Origin: CAVPMW01 sp963706515
GTDB taxonomy: Bacteria > Chloroflexota > Anaerolineae > Anaerolineales > UBA4823
DNA: 64,000 bases
NCBI GenBank assembly: GCA_963706515.1
Contig: CAVPMW010000008.1
Span: 62,001-126,000 of the forward strand
Reading direction: 5' to 3'
In this document: piece after piece, positions 1 to 8,927 of the stretch
How positions within the stretch are numbered: the stretch's first letter is position 1
Layout of the letters: the number at the start of each line of letters is the position of its first letter
The notes under the pieces: model-generated
Database searches by the model: none
Told to the model about the DNA's origin: nothing
What the model saw: the letters and a program-made list of their open reading frames with translations, nothing else
Program-made: the position numbers and the translations under genes

Positions 1-332
1 GGGATGCCTTACTCCAGGAGAACTACCGGGTTGAGGCAGCTACCACCGGTGAGGAGGCTCTCCAGAAAATCCCAGCAATGCGTCCCGACTTGATCTTAAT
101 GGATATTCATTTGCCAGGGATGGGCGGTCTCGAAGCCACTCGCTGCATCCGTGGGATGAAAAATGGGGGATCGGTGCCGATCATTGCCCTGACTGCCTTC
201 GCAATGCTGGAGGACCGCCAGAAATGTCTGGAAGCAGGCGCAAACGATTATCTTCCCAAGCCGTTTCGCCTGAAAGAGCTGAATAAAATGATCGAGGCCT
301 GGTTGAAGACAGAGCCAGGCGTAGTTATCTGA
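1..332 (+). CDS. Response-regulator receiver domain protein, 5' end cut by window
   Basis: The open frame runs in from base 3 with no start in the window, so the N-terminus is missing. The visible part is a CheY-like receiver domain. It has the phosphoacceptor Asp in LILMDIHLPGMGG, the conserved Thr in ALTAF and the Lys in YLPKPF, and it ends shortly after the last helix. Nothing follows the receiver, so this is either a stand-alone regulator or, more likely given the -TGEEAL- style, the C-terminal receiver of a hybrid sensor kinase. Its phosphate donor cannot be seen. The gene ends 6 bp before the convergent LysM gene. Confidence 0.85.
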   Translation, partial: DALLQENYRVEAATTGEEALQKIPAMRPDLILMDIHLPGMGGLEATRCIRGMKNGGSVPIIALTAFAMLEDRQKCLEAGANDYLPKPFRLKELNKMIEAWLKTEPGVVI

Positions 333-338
333 TCCGGT

Positions 339-935
339 TTATGGTCCGGCGACCAGGTTCCGGCAAGCCACGGCATCCGACGTGGCATTTTTCACGCAAA
401 CCGTGAAAAAGCTGCTCTTCACTAACTGAGACGGCAGCTTGAACGTATACTTATTGGCTGTCGTGCTTCCCGTACGGAAGGTCCCGACCTTATACCAGTT
501 CAATCCCGCTGCTTTCGAATCATCTGCCTTCACATAAAAGACGTTGTTCTTCGGGAAATTCACCGTATAGATTGAAAGGTTATTGCCTGTGCGGACAACG
601 GCATAGTTTGCCGGCTTCGTTTTGAATGCACTTCCTGAAGGCACAGAAAAATTCTTCTTGCTCTTAGGGATGCACAATTTTTGACCGACATAGATTCGGT
701 AATTTGGCGCAGCCAGATGATTCACTGCGACCAGATCCTGCCATCTCAGCTGGTGTGTTCTGATGATCGTTCTCAGGTCATCGCTGACCTGGACTGAACG
801 GTAGCTGACGCAGTCCGAGTTTGCGTCCGTGGCAGCCATGGCTGGTGCAATTAAGATTGCGGAAAAGATTACTGCCATCAAAAGCGAAATGCTCCGGATC
901 AAGGAATTTTTCAAACGAGAGGAATGAATTTTCAT
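339..935 (-). CDS. Secreted LysM-domain protein
   Basis: A 198-residue protein with an N-terminal signal peptide (basic start, hydrophobic core at about residues 13-32, AMA-A cleavage site). One LysM-like module follows at about residues 43-92, with the usual pattern of a repeated hydrophobic strand, a DDLRTI helix, an Asn-rich loop and a VGQKLCIP end. The last 100 residues are a beta-rich region without a recognised family. LysM modules bind N-acetylglucosamine polymers such as peptidoglycan, so a wall-associated location is likely. No enzyme domain is visible. It lies downstream of, and on the same strand as, the Ig-like lipoprotein. Confidence 0.75.
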   Translation of the reverse strand: MKIHSSRLKNSLIRSISLLMAVIFSAILIAPAMAATDANSDCVSYRSVQVSDDLRTIIRTHQLRWQDLVAVNHLAAPNYRIYVGQKLCIPKSKKNFSVPSGSAFKTKPANYAVVRTGNNLSIYTVNFPKNNVFYVKADDSKAAGLNWYKVGTFRTGSTTANKYTFKLPSQLVKSSFFTVCVKNATSDAVACRNLVAGP

Positions 936-968
936 ATCAGTCTCCTTTTGATTATATAGGTGTTACAG

Positions 969-2360
969 TCAAGGTTCGGTTGACGTCTCGTCGGGAAATA
1001 GCGTCTCGGTTGGTGTTAAGGTCTGGGATCCTGTGCTGGTTGGAGTCGCGGTGGCAGTTGGCGTAGGGGTCAGCGTCGCCGGCGGTGTTGGTGTGGACGT
1101 GGGTGAGGCTGTCGGACTTGGCGGAACCGGGGTTCGGGTCGGGGTAGGGGTCAAGGTTGGATGGGGCGTCCCCAGGCGGATTGAAGGGACCAGCCAGAAA
1201 GCGTTGGCTTTGCTGGGTTTTGCATTGGCTTGAACACCGAGGACGAATTGGACGGTTTGACCATCGAGCCCTGAAATATCCTGGTTGATGCGTGTAATTT
1301 TGCCATCGTAAACCTCGTGCCAGGATCCGAGGTGCTTGACCTGCCCGTCGCTCTGAATGTAATCGAGGTAGAAAGTGATATCGCAGCCCTGACTGCCTTG
1401 CAGGCAGCCGACGTCAGCGATGAAGTAATCTCCGTTTTTAACCTTAAAACCTGGGAACGTGCCGGCGATATACCCGCCGTTTTTATCCTGAGGTTTGGTG
1501 AGCAGGGTTTCTTCGTTTTCCTGGTGATTATTTTCGAGTGTTGGGTCTGTGACAACTGCGACGGACCCATATTGCTGGTTTGTAATTGTGGGGCAATAGA
1601 TCTTACCTGCCCCGCTCTTCCAGGTCGCCTGGCAATAGTTGGCTGCAAAATCGTACTCGAATCCCAGGTCGGGCGGCAAGACGACACGGATGCTCACCAG
1701 GAGCGGGGTTTTGCTGCTGGAACCTACCCCGAAGCGCTGTCCGTTTGGTGCTTGCAGCAGCCAATTGCCGGAATAGGTGCCTTTGTTCGCCGGAGCAACC
1801 ATGGGGACTTCCAGGTTGACGCTTTCGCCAGGCCGGATTTTACCGGGAATTTTTACACTCGATGGAGCATCCATTCGGCTGCCGTCGGTAAAGACCAGCT
1901 TGTACGACGTCGTCCAATCACAGCTTCCAGTGTTTTTTACCTGCCAAATTTTCGGGAATTTTACGCCGGGAGTGTATTTTGTCCCGTCCGGCACGGTGAC
2001 ATCCTGGATGAATTGCGCACGGTTGCAGGGGGGTGGTGGAGGTGGTGGAGGGGGAGGAGGTGGGTAATAAACTGTGGTTGCGGTGGGCACCAGTACGATG
2101 CTGGTTGGGAAAGCGGTTGGCGTAGGCAGAGGCGGGATGAGCGTTGGAGTTGGGAACAACACTGTTGGGAAAGCTGTTGGAGTAGCTAGGACAGCTGTCT
2201 CGGTGAAGTGGGCGGCAACGGTTTGCGCAGCAACCGTATAGAGAATACCGTTGCCAGAGGAAGGCGTGGGGGTCGAGCTGGCAAGAAAATTGCACCCGAG
2301 AAGGATCAGTGCTGCGATCAAAATTGCAACAACGAGAGGGTATGAGTGGTTGGTTTTCAT
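969..2360 (-). CDS. Lipoprotein with NBR1-type Ig-like domain
   Basis: The chosen start is the ATG at 2360, which has an AGGAC ribosome site; an upstream in-frame codon at 2393 is less likely. The protein begins with a short hydrophobic segment and a lipobox (LILLGC), so it should be lipid-anchored outside the membrane. A Thr/Pro linker and a run of about twelve prolines lead to a domain with the NBR1 Ig-like signature (DGT-Y-PG--F-K-W-VKNTGSC-W). A jelly-roll-like region and a Thr/Pro/Ser-rich tail follow. Such domains are common in Chloroflexota surface proteins; their ligand is unknown. The low-complexity C-terminus suggests a spacer or wall-spanning segment. Confidence 0.8.
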   Translation of the reverse strand: MKTNHSYPLVVAILIAALILLGCNFLASSTPTPSSGNGILYTVAAQTVAAHFTETAVLATPTAFPTVLFPTPTLIPPLPTPTAFPTSIVLVPTATTVYYPPPPPPPPPPPPCNRAQFIQDVTVPDGTKYTPGVKFPKIWQVKNTGSCDWTTSYKLVFTDGSRMDAPSSVKIPGKIRPGESVNLEVPMVAPANKGTYSGNWLLQAPNGQRFGVGSSSKTPLLVSIRVVLPPDLGFEYDFAANYCQATWKSGAGKIYCPTITNQQYGSVAVVTDPTLENNHQENEETLLTKPQDKNGGYIAGTFPGFKVKNGDYFIADVGCLQGSQGCDITFYLDYIQSDGQVKHLGSWHEVYDGKITRINQDISGLDGQTVQFVLGVQANAKPSKANAFWLVPSIRLGTPHPTLTPTPTRTPVPPSPTASPTSTPTPPATLTPTPTATATPTSTGSQTLTPTETLFPDETSTEP

Positions 2361-2494
2361 AAATTCTGTCCTGGTTTTACCGTGGCGGACCACGCTGAAC
2401 GGAAGAAACTGTTCGTCTTAATCATAGTACATAAATAGGCAATGTGTGCCTGCGACTTTCTGGGCTGAAGCGATTGACACATTTGTTAACAAAA

Positions 2495-2522
2495 TTGACT
2501 GCAATCCATTTATAATTATGCT
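2495..2522 (+). promoter_or_regulatory. Possible sigma70-type promoter of the secreted protein gene at 2638
   Basis: TTGACT at 2495-2500 and TATGCT at 2517-2522 are separated by 16 bp in an AT-rich stretch upstream of a gene with a strong ribosome site. A second TTGACA at 2474-2479 has no good partner at normal spacing. The match is moderate and unsupported by other evidence. Confidence 0.3.
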
Positions 2523-2637
2523 ATGATTTATGTGAAAATTTGCTAAAAAAGGGTTTGGAACTGAATTTATCGGCTGCATATTATAAAGACGTTCTTTTTC
2601 CAAATTTAGTTCCTCGACGTGAAAGGAGGATGTAAAT

Positions 2638-3150
2638 ATGTTTCGAAAGTATGTACTCTTCTCAATGGCGTTGATCATTGCCCTCGGTGTGTTTGCCGGC
2701 AGCTGGGAGCAGGTGGTTGCGAGTGGTGCAAATACGATAAGGTCCTGGGATATCGTATACGGAAAGAAATATGATAAAGGGATCGGTTCAGCGGGTGTGA
2801 GTATGCCCAGCTCTGCTTTTTCGGGCACCCTGGAAATTATGCGCGAGCCTGCCAATCACCAGATGCCTGCCGAATTCACGCCAAAATTTGTCACCCGTTG
2901 GGTAAACTTCCAGGTGTATGGCACCGATGGCAACAAATTTGGGACGCTATTTGGCTTCAACTATTTGTACTTCCAGTCGACCCGGGTGTTAAAGCGCCTC
3001 TTCGACGAAGGTAACCTGGCAATCTATCGCTATGATTATGCCAAGAAGAAGTGGGTGGAGTGCCCTTCCTGGACGCTTCAAAAAGGGAAAAAATATCGCA
3101 TTGCCTGTATCGCCCCCAGCTTTGGACTTTACGGACTGGCGACAAAGTAA
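2638..3150 (+). CDS. Small secreted protein of unknown function
   Basis: A 170-residue protein preceded by an excellent ribosome site (AAAGGAGG, 7-8 bp before ATG). It has a signal peptide (about residues 1-29, ending near VVASGA). The mature part is about 140 residues, rich in aromatic and basic residues, and looks like a compact beta-sandwich. No catalytic motif was recognised. It is flanked by its own probable promoter and a strong terminator, so it is probably transcribed alone. The strong initiation region suggests an abundant product. Confidence 0.75.
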   Translation: MFRKYVLFSMALIIALGVFAGSWEQVVASGANTIRSWDIVYGKKYDKGIGSAGVSMPSSAFSGTLEIMREPANHQMPAEFTPKFVTRWVNFQVYGTDGNKFGTLFGFNYLYFQSTRVLKRLFDEGNLAIYRYDYAKKKWVECPSWTLQKGKKYRIACIAPSFGLYGLATK

Positions 3151-3284
3151 GCGCGGTTAATTACTGCATCAAAATGCTGCAGCATTTTGATGCGCAAATC
3201 GTTGCGGGTAAAGCGGGAGGGATTGCCAGGGATATTTTGCCGGGGCAAGTTACTTCTCACTCAGCTTGAATAAAGTTGGATTAA

Positions 3285-3316
3285 AAAAGATGCGCTGCTC
3301 GAGCAGCGCATCTTTT
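3285..3316. terminator. Bidirectional rho-independent terminator
   Basis: The 32 bp are perfectly self-complementary (two 16-nt arms meeting at 3300/3301). A-runs at the left and T-runs at the right give a U-tract in both directions. The element separates the convergent genes ending at 3150 (+) and 3338 (-). Confidence 0.85.
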
Positions 3317-3337
3317 ATTTACTAGATGTGTAGTAGC

Positions 3338-4015
3338 TTATTCCTGGTCGTCATCGGGAAGGGTATATTTCATGAAGGCAATACCTTCGCGCAATGCGTA
3401 AAGTGCGGCCTGGGTCCGATTGGTCAGACCCAGCTTGGCCAGAATATTGGTGATGTGGGTACGCACTGTACGCTCACTCAAGAAAAGCTCGTCCGCAATC
3501 ACCTGGTTTGTTTTCCCTTGAGCCACTTTTTGCAATATCTCAATTTCGCGTTCCGTCAGCGCATTCTCGTCTGCTTGAGCGGTGCCCTGCCTCTGGATAT
3601 CGCGCATTAATTTCTTGGCAATCTCCGGCTGCAAGGCGGGTATATTAGCATAAGTATCCCGGATCGCCTGGATGAGGTCTTCAGAAGAAGTATCCTTCAT
3701 CATATAACCCATGGCGCCTGATTTAATTGCCGAAAAAACCTGGTGGTTTTCTGCAAAACTGGTGAGCACCAGGATGCGCGCGTTGGGATTATCACGTTTT
3801 ATCTCTACGGTCGCCTGGACGCCATCCATGCGCGGCATGATCAGGTCGAGCAAGATTACATCCGGTTGGAGCTCTTTTGCCATCCGGACGGCTTCGATTC
3901 CATCCGGCGCAGCGCCGACAACTTCCATCCCTGGCTCGGCAGAGATCAGCGCAACCAGACCATCCCGGACAACCGTATGGTCATCGACGATTAAAATCCT
4001 AATCGGTTTGTTCAT
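3338..4015 (-). CDS. NarL/FixJ-family response regulator
   Basis: The chosen start is the ATG at 4015, 6 bp after a GAGG site; a TTG at 4027 is possible. The receiver domain spans residues 1-120, with acidic pocket D11/D12, phosphoacceptor D57 (LLDLIMP), the switch Thr in VLTSF and the conserved Lys in MMKD. A LuxR/NarL helix-turn-helix spans about residues 150-215 (LTEREIEIL, SERTVRTHI, ILAKLGL). The protein should bind DNA when phosphorylated. Its gene overlaps the end of the upstream histidine kinase gene by 17 bp, so the two are very probably a cognate pair translated from one transcript. Target genes are not evident. Confidence 0.92.
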   Translation of the reverse strand: MNKPIRILIVDDHTVVRDGLVALISAEPGMEVVGAAPDGIEAVRMAKELQPDVILLDLIMPRMDGVQATVEIKRDNPNARILVLTSFAENHQVFSAIKSGAMGYMMKDTSSEDLIQAIRDTYANIPALQPEIAKKLMRDIQRQGTAQADENALTEREIEILQKVAQGKTNQVIADELFLSERTVRTHITNILAKLGLTNRTQAALYALREGIAFMKYTLPDDDQE

Positions 4016-7000
4016 GGCTTGCCTCAATTTCGACCATAATGCGGGTCCCTTTGCCCGGTTCGCTGTAGATCTGCATCTGACCGCCTAAGGCAGCGGCGCG
4101 TTCGAACATGTTTGCCAACCCCATCCCGCCGCCTCTCAAGTTTTGTTTCAGGTCAAATCCACAGCCGTCATCTTCTACCTCTAGCCGGACCCGGCTTTGA
4201 TCCGCAGTTATCTTTACACTCACCGAGCCCGCCCCGGCATGTTTCAAAGTATTGTTGAGAGCTTCCTGGGTGATCAGATATAAAGCCATTTCTTGATACT
4301 CATCCAGGTTTAGCTCACCATCGATAAGCAGCTGGGCATGGATATCCGACCGCTTTTCGACTGAATCCAGGCGGCGCTGGAGGGCTGCCGGCAGACCGTC
4401 CTCGACGTATTCATACGGGCGGAGCTCGTACACGAGCAGGCGCATCTCACGTAATGCCTGGCGGGCAACTTTTTCCATCCTGGCAAGATGCTGCTCCAGG
4501 AGTTCTAGATTCCCTTGTTTCAAAACCTTCATACTCGCCCCGGCAAACAAGACCTGGCTGTATAAGAGCTGGGTTACGGAATCGTGCAGTTCCCGCGCCA
4601 GGCGCTGACGTTCCTGGGTGACGGCTGCTTTCTCCGATTGTTCAATCAGGCGGGTGCGTTCGACGTAAATCCCGACCTGGTCTGCGATGGTTTGAAAAAG
4701 GGTAATCTCATCGCTGGAATAGTCGCTGGGCTGGTTTCCTAGGATGGTCAGCAGTCCGAGCGGTCTATTTTTTACCCGCAAAGGGGCAATGAGACACGAT
4801 TGAAAACCGGCGGCTGGAACATCCAGGCTGGCAGCCCCGAAATTTGTACCCTGACCTATCCAGGGAGAGTTTCTTTGCACCAGATCAGCCCAGAAATCAC
4901 TCTTAAGCGATAATTCCTGAAAAGTGACGAGCTGATCTGCGGGAATATTATTTTGTACGATCAGGTGCAAATCTTGACTCAAAGGATCCAGCAAATGAAT
5001 ACACCCCGCCTTGCCCATGAAAGCCTGCATGGTGCTTTGTAGGACCTCACCCAGGATCTTCTCCAGATCGATTTGCTCACTGGCGATTGAATGGATATCA
5101 TAAAGCGTCGCCAGGTGCTTGGTGCGCTCGCTGACCTGCCCTTCAAGTGCCTCCAAAATAGCAACTCTATGAAGAGAAGCTCCAGCGATTTCTGCGATGG
5201 TGTTGTACAGATTAATATCGTCGGGGGTAAAGTCCACCGCTAAGTCAAAAGCCAGGCATAGGACGCCATAAGGTTTTCCTCCCGTTTGGAGCGGAATCAA
5301 GGCAGCCGAATTACTCCTATCCAAAAGATAGCGATAGATACCCGACCGATTTTTCTCCAGAAACGAATGACAATCGGAAATAACTGCCGAATGGCTGGCT
5401 AAAACGACGCGCCAGAGCAGGTCATTCCCATCTGGGTGCACCAACCCTATGAGGGAATCATTCTGGCTGTATTTAACCCTCAGTTGTCCCAGACGCTCAT
5501 CGATGACCAGGTAGGTGCAGCAGTCGGCGTGAAAGAAATTACTGACCTGGGAGACGATCGCGGCCATAGTATCTTCGTGGGATTCTGCCTGACCGAGGGC
5601 AAATGTAATGTTGGTGAGAACCTCCAGCTCTTCGGTTTTCCGGTGAGATTGCTCATGGATCCAGGCTTTCTCGATCACTTCGGCTACCTGGCTGGTGAAT
5701 TCCCCGATCATTTCCGCTTCCAATTGGGTATAAGTACCGACCTCCAGCGAGCCGATCGACAAGAATCCGATCATCTCCTGTCCTGCCATCAGGGGCACAC
5801 CCATCCAGCCACGGATCGATTCCATGTCGGGCCAATCGTGAAAGCGAGCATCTCCCTGGATGTCCGCCACGACAAGCGGATGTTTGTTATCGAGCAGCTC
5901 TGCTACGAGGGGTTCTGCCGCCGGATGTGAGATTCCGGAATACGTCCGCGCCGCCGGCTGCCCTTCGTCGGATAAATTGAGCTGGCTCTCATCGAGCAGG
6001 AACATACTTGCGCGATCGTAGCGAATAACATTATGCAGGTTTACCAGGATAATTTCCAGGCTTTGCTTTAAATTCGCAGCGCGTGCCAGCGAGGCCATCA
6101 CATCCCGCATCCATTCGGCTTCCTTCCGCCGTTGGGAATCCAGGCGCAGCTCTCGCCCTCGTTGAACTGCTACCGCCAGAGCATCGGCAACCTCGCGCGC
6201 CATCTGTATCTGCTGTTCCTGGAATGCAATCACTTCGGTGGAAGCCAGCAGGAGGCTGCCTGTGGTCTCGTCCTTCGAGCGGCAGGTGACTGCCAGGAGT
6301 GAGCGGATTTCAAGCTCGTGCAAGACGTGGATGAGGGGTTGCTCCAATTCTGAAAAATCTGTGACGAGCAGTGCTTCGGCAAGCCCTTTCCTGTCATATC
6401 CTGCGTGGTCAATACTCTTCTGGATAACCTGCTGGCATTCAAACTCTGAGGCGTTTACAGGCAGGCTGTACTCCGCGGCCAGGACTTCTTCCTGCAGGTC
6501 GAGCTGGGAAAAGGTGGTCACAATACCTGCCCGGAACCCAGGTACGAGCGATTTAATTTTGTGCAGAGCGGTACAGGCAGTTTCGTCTTCACCTTGATCG
6601 CTCAAGATGGCGGACTGGATATCTCGCACGATCTGCAGCCGCTGGATTGTCCACTGCAGGTTAACTTCGGCTAATTTTCGCTGCGAAATATCGATAAAGT
6701 TTACCTGGACGGCAGGACGAGCCCGGTAGGAGGAGATGTTAACCAAGAGATCTACCCTGCTGGTAGAGCCATCCTTGCGTTGGATGCGAGCATTGGGCAG
6801 GATCGGCGCGAAATGACCGGTAAGGACGGCCTGGTAGGCGTCCATAAAAGCACTATAGTCTGCAGGATGGATGAGATTGAATATTTCCTCTAAGGTTAAC
6901 GTTTTGAGATCATCCAGGTTGTAACCCAAGAGGTCGGCGCAAACTCTGTTGGCATACACCGGTACGCCACCCTGGAAGACCAGCAGACCAACAGACAGCG

Positions 7001-7136
7001 GCAAGCCGTGCTCTGCAATCGAATCCATTTCGGTGCTTACAGAAATCTCGCCCTGGTCCTGGAACCCCCAAGAATTATTGGAAATACCCCCACTAGCAGT
7101 AGTTTGTTCTGACATATCTGAATTATTTACCCGCAT
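3999..7136 (-). CDS. PAS/multi-GAF sensor histidine kinase (HisKA_3 family)
   Basis: A 1045-residue kinase without an obvious membrane segment, so probably a cytoplasmic sensor. It has an N-terminal PAS domain (about residues 45-155, ending at the DISQRK junction), then about four GAF-like domains (roughly 165-330, 345-490, 500-645, 665-805). A HisKA_3 dimerisation helix follows with the phosphorylatable His near residue 851 (ARELHDSVTQ). The HATPase domain shows an N-box (NNTLKHA), DDGCGFD and GGGMGL. HisKA_3 kinases signal to NarL-type regulators, as the overlapping downstream gene confirms. The ligand of the PAS/GAF array cannot be read from sequence. The ATG at 7136 has a weak ribosome site; another ATG lies at 7115. 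Confidence 0.92.
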   Translation of the reverse strand: MRVNNSDMSEQTTASGGISNNSWGFQDQGEISVSTEMDSIAEHGLPLSVGLLVFQGGVPVYANRVCADLLGYNLDDLKTLTLEEIFNLIHPADYSAFMDAYQAVLTGHFAPILPNARIQRKDGSTSRVDLLVNISSYRARPAVQVNFIDISQRKLAEVNLQWTIQRLQIVRDIQSAILSDQGEDETACTALHKIKSLVPGFRAGIVTTFSQLDLQEEVLAAEYSLPVNASEFECQQVIQKSIDHAGYDRKGLAEALLVTDFSELEQPLIHVLHELEIRSLLAVTCRSKDETTGSLLLASTEVIAFQEQQIQMAREVADALAVAVQRGRELRLDSQRRKEAEWMRDVMASLARAANLKQSLEIILVNLHNVIRYDRASMFLLDESQLNLSDEGQPAARTYSGISHPAAEPLVAELLDNKHPLVVADIQGDARFHDWPDMESIRGWMGVPLMAGQEMIGFLSIGSLEVGTYTQLEAEMIGEFTSQVAEVIEKAWIHEQSHRKTEELEVLTNITFALGQAESHEDTMAAIVSQVSNFFHADCCTYLVIDERLGQLRVKYSQNDSLIGLVHPDGNDLLWRVVLASHSAVISDCHSFLEKNRSGIYRYLLDRSNSAALIPLQTGGKPYGVLCLAFDLAVDFTPDDINLYNTIAEIAGASLHRVAILEALEGQVSERTKHLATLYDIHSIASEQIDLEKILGEVLQSTMQAFMGKAGCIHLLDPLSQDLHLIVQNNIPADQLVTFQELSLKSDFWADLVQRNSPWIGQGTNFGAASLDVPAAGFQSCLIAPLRVKNRPLGLLTILGNQPSDYSSDEITLFQTIADQVGIYVERTRLIEQSEKAAVTQERQRLARELHDSVTQLLYSQVLFAGASMKVLKQGNLELLEQHLARMEKVARQALREMRLLVYELRPYEYVEDGLPAALQRRLDSVEKRSDIHAQLLIDGELNLDEYQEMALYLITQEALNNTLKHAGAGSVSVKITADQSRVRLEVEDDGCGFDLKQNLRGGGMGLANMFERAAALGGQMQIYSEPGKGTRIMVEIEASHEQTD

Positions 7137-7158
7137 CCTGATCTCAGGAGCCCAATTC

Positions 7159-7962
7159 TTAAAATTTATCTTCCAGGAGCTGGTTTACCAGGCTGTGAAA
7201 TTGGTCATCGGGTGCACCACCCAACATGATGTGCCGGATGATTCCGAACTCATCAATAAATATCGTGGTCGGTAGGAAACCGATACGGTAAGACTGGTAA
7301 ATAGTATCGCCCTCATCCAGCACCACTGGAAATGTAAGGTGATTCGTCTCCAGGAGCGATTTGACTGTATCTAAGTGGTCCTGTTTGATTCCATCAACCG
7401 ATAGAACTACTAAACCCTTTTCACTATATTCCTGATGGATCCTCTGGAGCGTAGGCATTTCCTCCTTACAAGGGATGCACCAGGTTACCCAATAATTTAG
7501 GATAATATTCTTGCCGCGCAAATCGGACATACTGATCTTATCCCCGTCAATGGAAAGCAGGGTGAAATCCGGTGCACTGAAGCCGACCTCGGGTTTTTCC
7601 GGGGGCTGAGGAGGCGCGGAAGCGCTTTGGGCGGCAGCGGCAGTCTCTGGGTCCGCGGGCTGGTCCGCTGTTTTTTCCGCGGCCGGCGGCATGGCGCTGA
7701 GATCGGTTTGGTTTAACTTGGCAGACGGAAGCGGCATCTCTTGAGCTTCGCCGGGAGCTGCTACTGCCATGAATGCTTCAGGGGTCACATTAACCGGAGA
7801 GGTTAATAGATTACTCACTACCTCAGGTGTAGACTCGCCAAGGGGCATATCCGTACCAGAGTTTGCAGCAGGCGGGTTCCCGCAGTTGGTTATAAGGGAG
7901 GCGATCGAAATAAGGATTGCGATTTGGAATACGATATGCAGTTTTGATAATGTAAAGCTCAC
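7159..7962 (-). CDS. TlpA/ResA-like thioredoxin-fold lipoprotein
   Basis: A GTG start at 7962 is preferred because GGAG lies 6 bp upstream; a TTG at 7974 is also open. A hydrophobic N-terminus ends in a lipobox (LITNC), giving a membrane-anchored extracytoplasmic protein. A Pro/Ala/Ser-rich linker covers about residues 30-125. The AhpC/TSA-thioredoxin fold follows, with the redox pair in WVTWCIPCKEEMP, a cis-Pro region at FLPTT and a usual C-terminal strand. Members of this family reduce extracytoplasmic disulphides, often for cytochrome c maturation. No cytochrome genes are adjacent, so the substrate is open. It ends 22 bp upstream of the histidine kinase start and may share its transcript. 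Confidence 0.88.
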   Translation of the reverse strand: MSFTLSKLHIVFQIAILISIASLITNCGNPPAANSGTDMPLGESTPEVVSNLLTSPVNVTPEAFMAVAAPGEAQEMPLPSAKLNQTDLSAMPPAAEKTADQPADPETAAAAQSASAPPQPPEKPEVGFSAPDFTLLSIDGDKISMSDLRGKNIILNYWVTWCIPCKEEMPTLQRIHQEYSEKGLVVLSVDGIKQDHLDTVKSLLETNHLTFPVVLDEGDTIYQSYRIGFLPTTIFIDEFGIIRHIMLGGAPDDQFHSLVNQLLEDKF

Positions 7963-8107
7963 ACTAATCTCCAATACCAGTTTGATTTAGGGTTGGAATT
8001 ATAATCGATGCAAGTTTTTCTCCGATCATACTGCCCCATAGATTAATAAAAATCCACCAAATGTTAGGTCAGGGGATAAGCCCGGCGACCGTCATTCGTC
8101 GTAGAGA

Positions 8108-8144
8108 GATATAAAAATTGGCAGGCGGTCTTCGCCTGCCAATT
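8108..8144 (-). terminator. Rho-independent terminator downstream of the gene at 8168-8689
   Basis: Two 12-nt arms (8116-8127 and 8133-8144) are perfectly complementary around a 5-nt loop. Read on the minus strand, the stem is followed by a U-rich run. It sits just past the stop codon at 8168. Confidence 0.8.
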
Positions 8145-8167
8145 GGGTTACCTCCTGCGCCGGATTT

Positions 8168-8689
8168 TCAAGCAGCGCCAGCCGGGACAGCCAGCGGCAT
8201 GTCCGGTTGTTTGCGCCTGCTCGGGTTTTTCTCGGCGGGTAATATTTCCTGATCGTCTTCTTGCTCCGGAGCCTCTTTGGAAGATTTATCGTCCTTTGCC
8301 TGCTGCAGCGCTTCACGAGCTTTCCGGAAGGTATTGCTGTAGATCACGACCACTTCTACGAAGGTTTTAAACAATGCGGGCTGGCTCACCAAACTCCCGC
8401 TTTCAATCTCCGTTAAACTGAACCCCAGGCTGCCAGCATACATATCTAACGATTCACAGAACGCTGCGGCTTCTTCAGGATTGAGACTGATCAGCCAAAG
8501 CTTAAAATCCTGAGGGAAGGCAGCACCTCCTGGACCGGTAGCCCACTGGATGAAGGCAGGCTGCAGCATCCCTGGTGTGTTACGGTTAGAGCTGGCTCTC
8601 TGACTGTCTGATTTCTGGCGCCCGCGCAGACCCCAGGCCAGGAAATATCCTGCGAGACCAACCAGGATCAATAAGATAATCAGTTCCAT
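8168..8689 (-). CDS. Membrane-anchored protein of unknown function, paralogue A
   Basis: A 173-residue protein with one N-terminal transmembrane helix (about residues 2-20) and a soluble, largely helical domain of about 90 residues. A charged, low-complexity tail ends near a PSRRK motif. It is clearly homologous to the protein at 18204-18776: both share the MELII start, an FP-DFK-W---L-P-EA core, an SLG(F/Y)-L segment, a VVYS---RK-R-AL--AK helix and the PSRRK tail. The two copies bracket the C39/ABC export locus, which suggests a role linked to export. I do not recognise the family and assign no activity. Confidence 0.75.
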   Translation of the reverse strand: MELIILLILVGLAGYFLAWGLRGRQKSDSQRASSNRNTPGMLQPAFIQWATGPGGAAFPQDFKLWLISLNPEEAAAFCESLDMYAGSLGFSLTEIESGSLVSQPALFKTFVEVVVIYSNTFRKAREALQQAKDDKSSKEAPEQEDDQEILPAEKNPSRRKQPDMPLAVPAGAA

Positions 8690-8927
8690 GAGTCCTCCGC
8701 GAATAATTAAGATTAAAGCAGTTTGCCCAGGAATTTTCCGTGCGGCTAATCGATCCAGCCATTGTCAGGTGTTAATTCAGGGGATGCTCATGGCAGCCTG
8801 CCAGCTGCCTTGAATCGTCCGCAGAGCGGCGCAAAATTCATCTCCTTTTGGGATTATAGCATAAGCAAACCGCCAGGAGTATTTTGAATTAAGTGAAATT
8901 CCAAAATATGTGGCAGCGATGGAGCGC

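Noticed and set aside
1317..2189. Long plus-strand frame opposite the Ig-like lipoprotein gene
   Set aside because: It is antisense to a gene with signal peptide, lipobox and known domain; its product has no domain logic and no ribosome site.
3171..3190. CTGCAGCATTTTGATGC palindrome-like sequence after the secreted protein gene
   Set aside because: AAAATGCTGCAGCATTTT is a good short palindrome but has no U-run, and the stronger terminator follows at 3285.
5436..5930. 164-codon plus-strand frame opposite the histidine kinase
   Set aside because: Antisense to GAF-domain coding sequence, with no ribosome site or plausible product.
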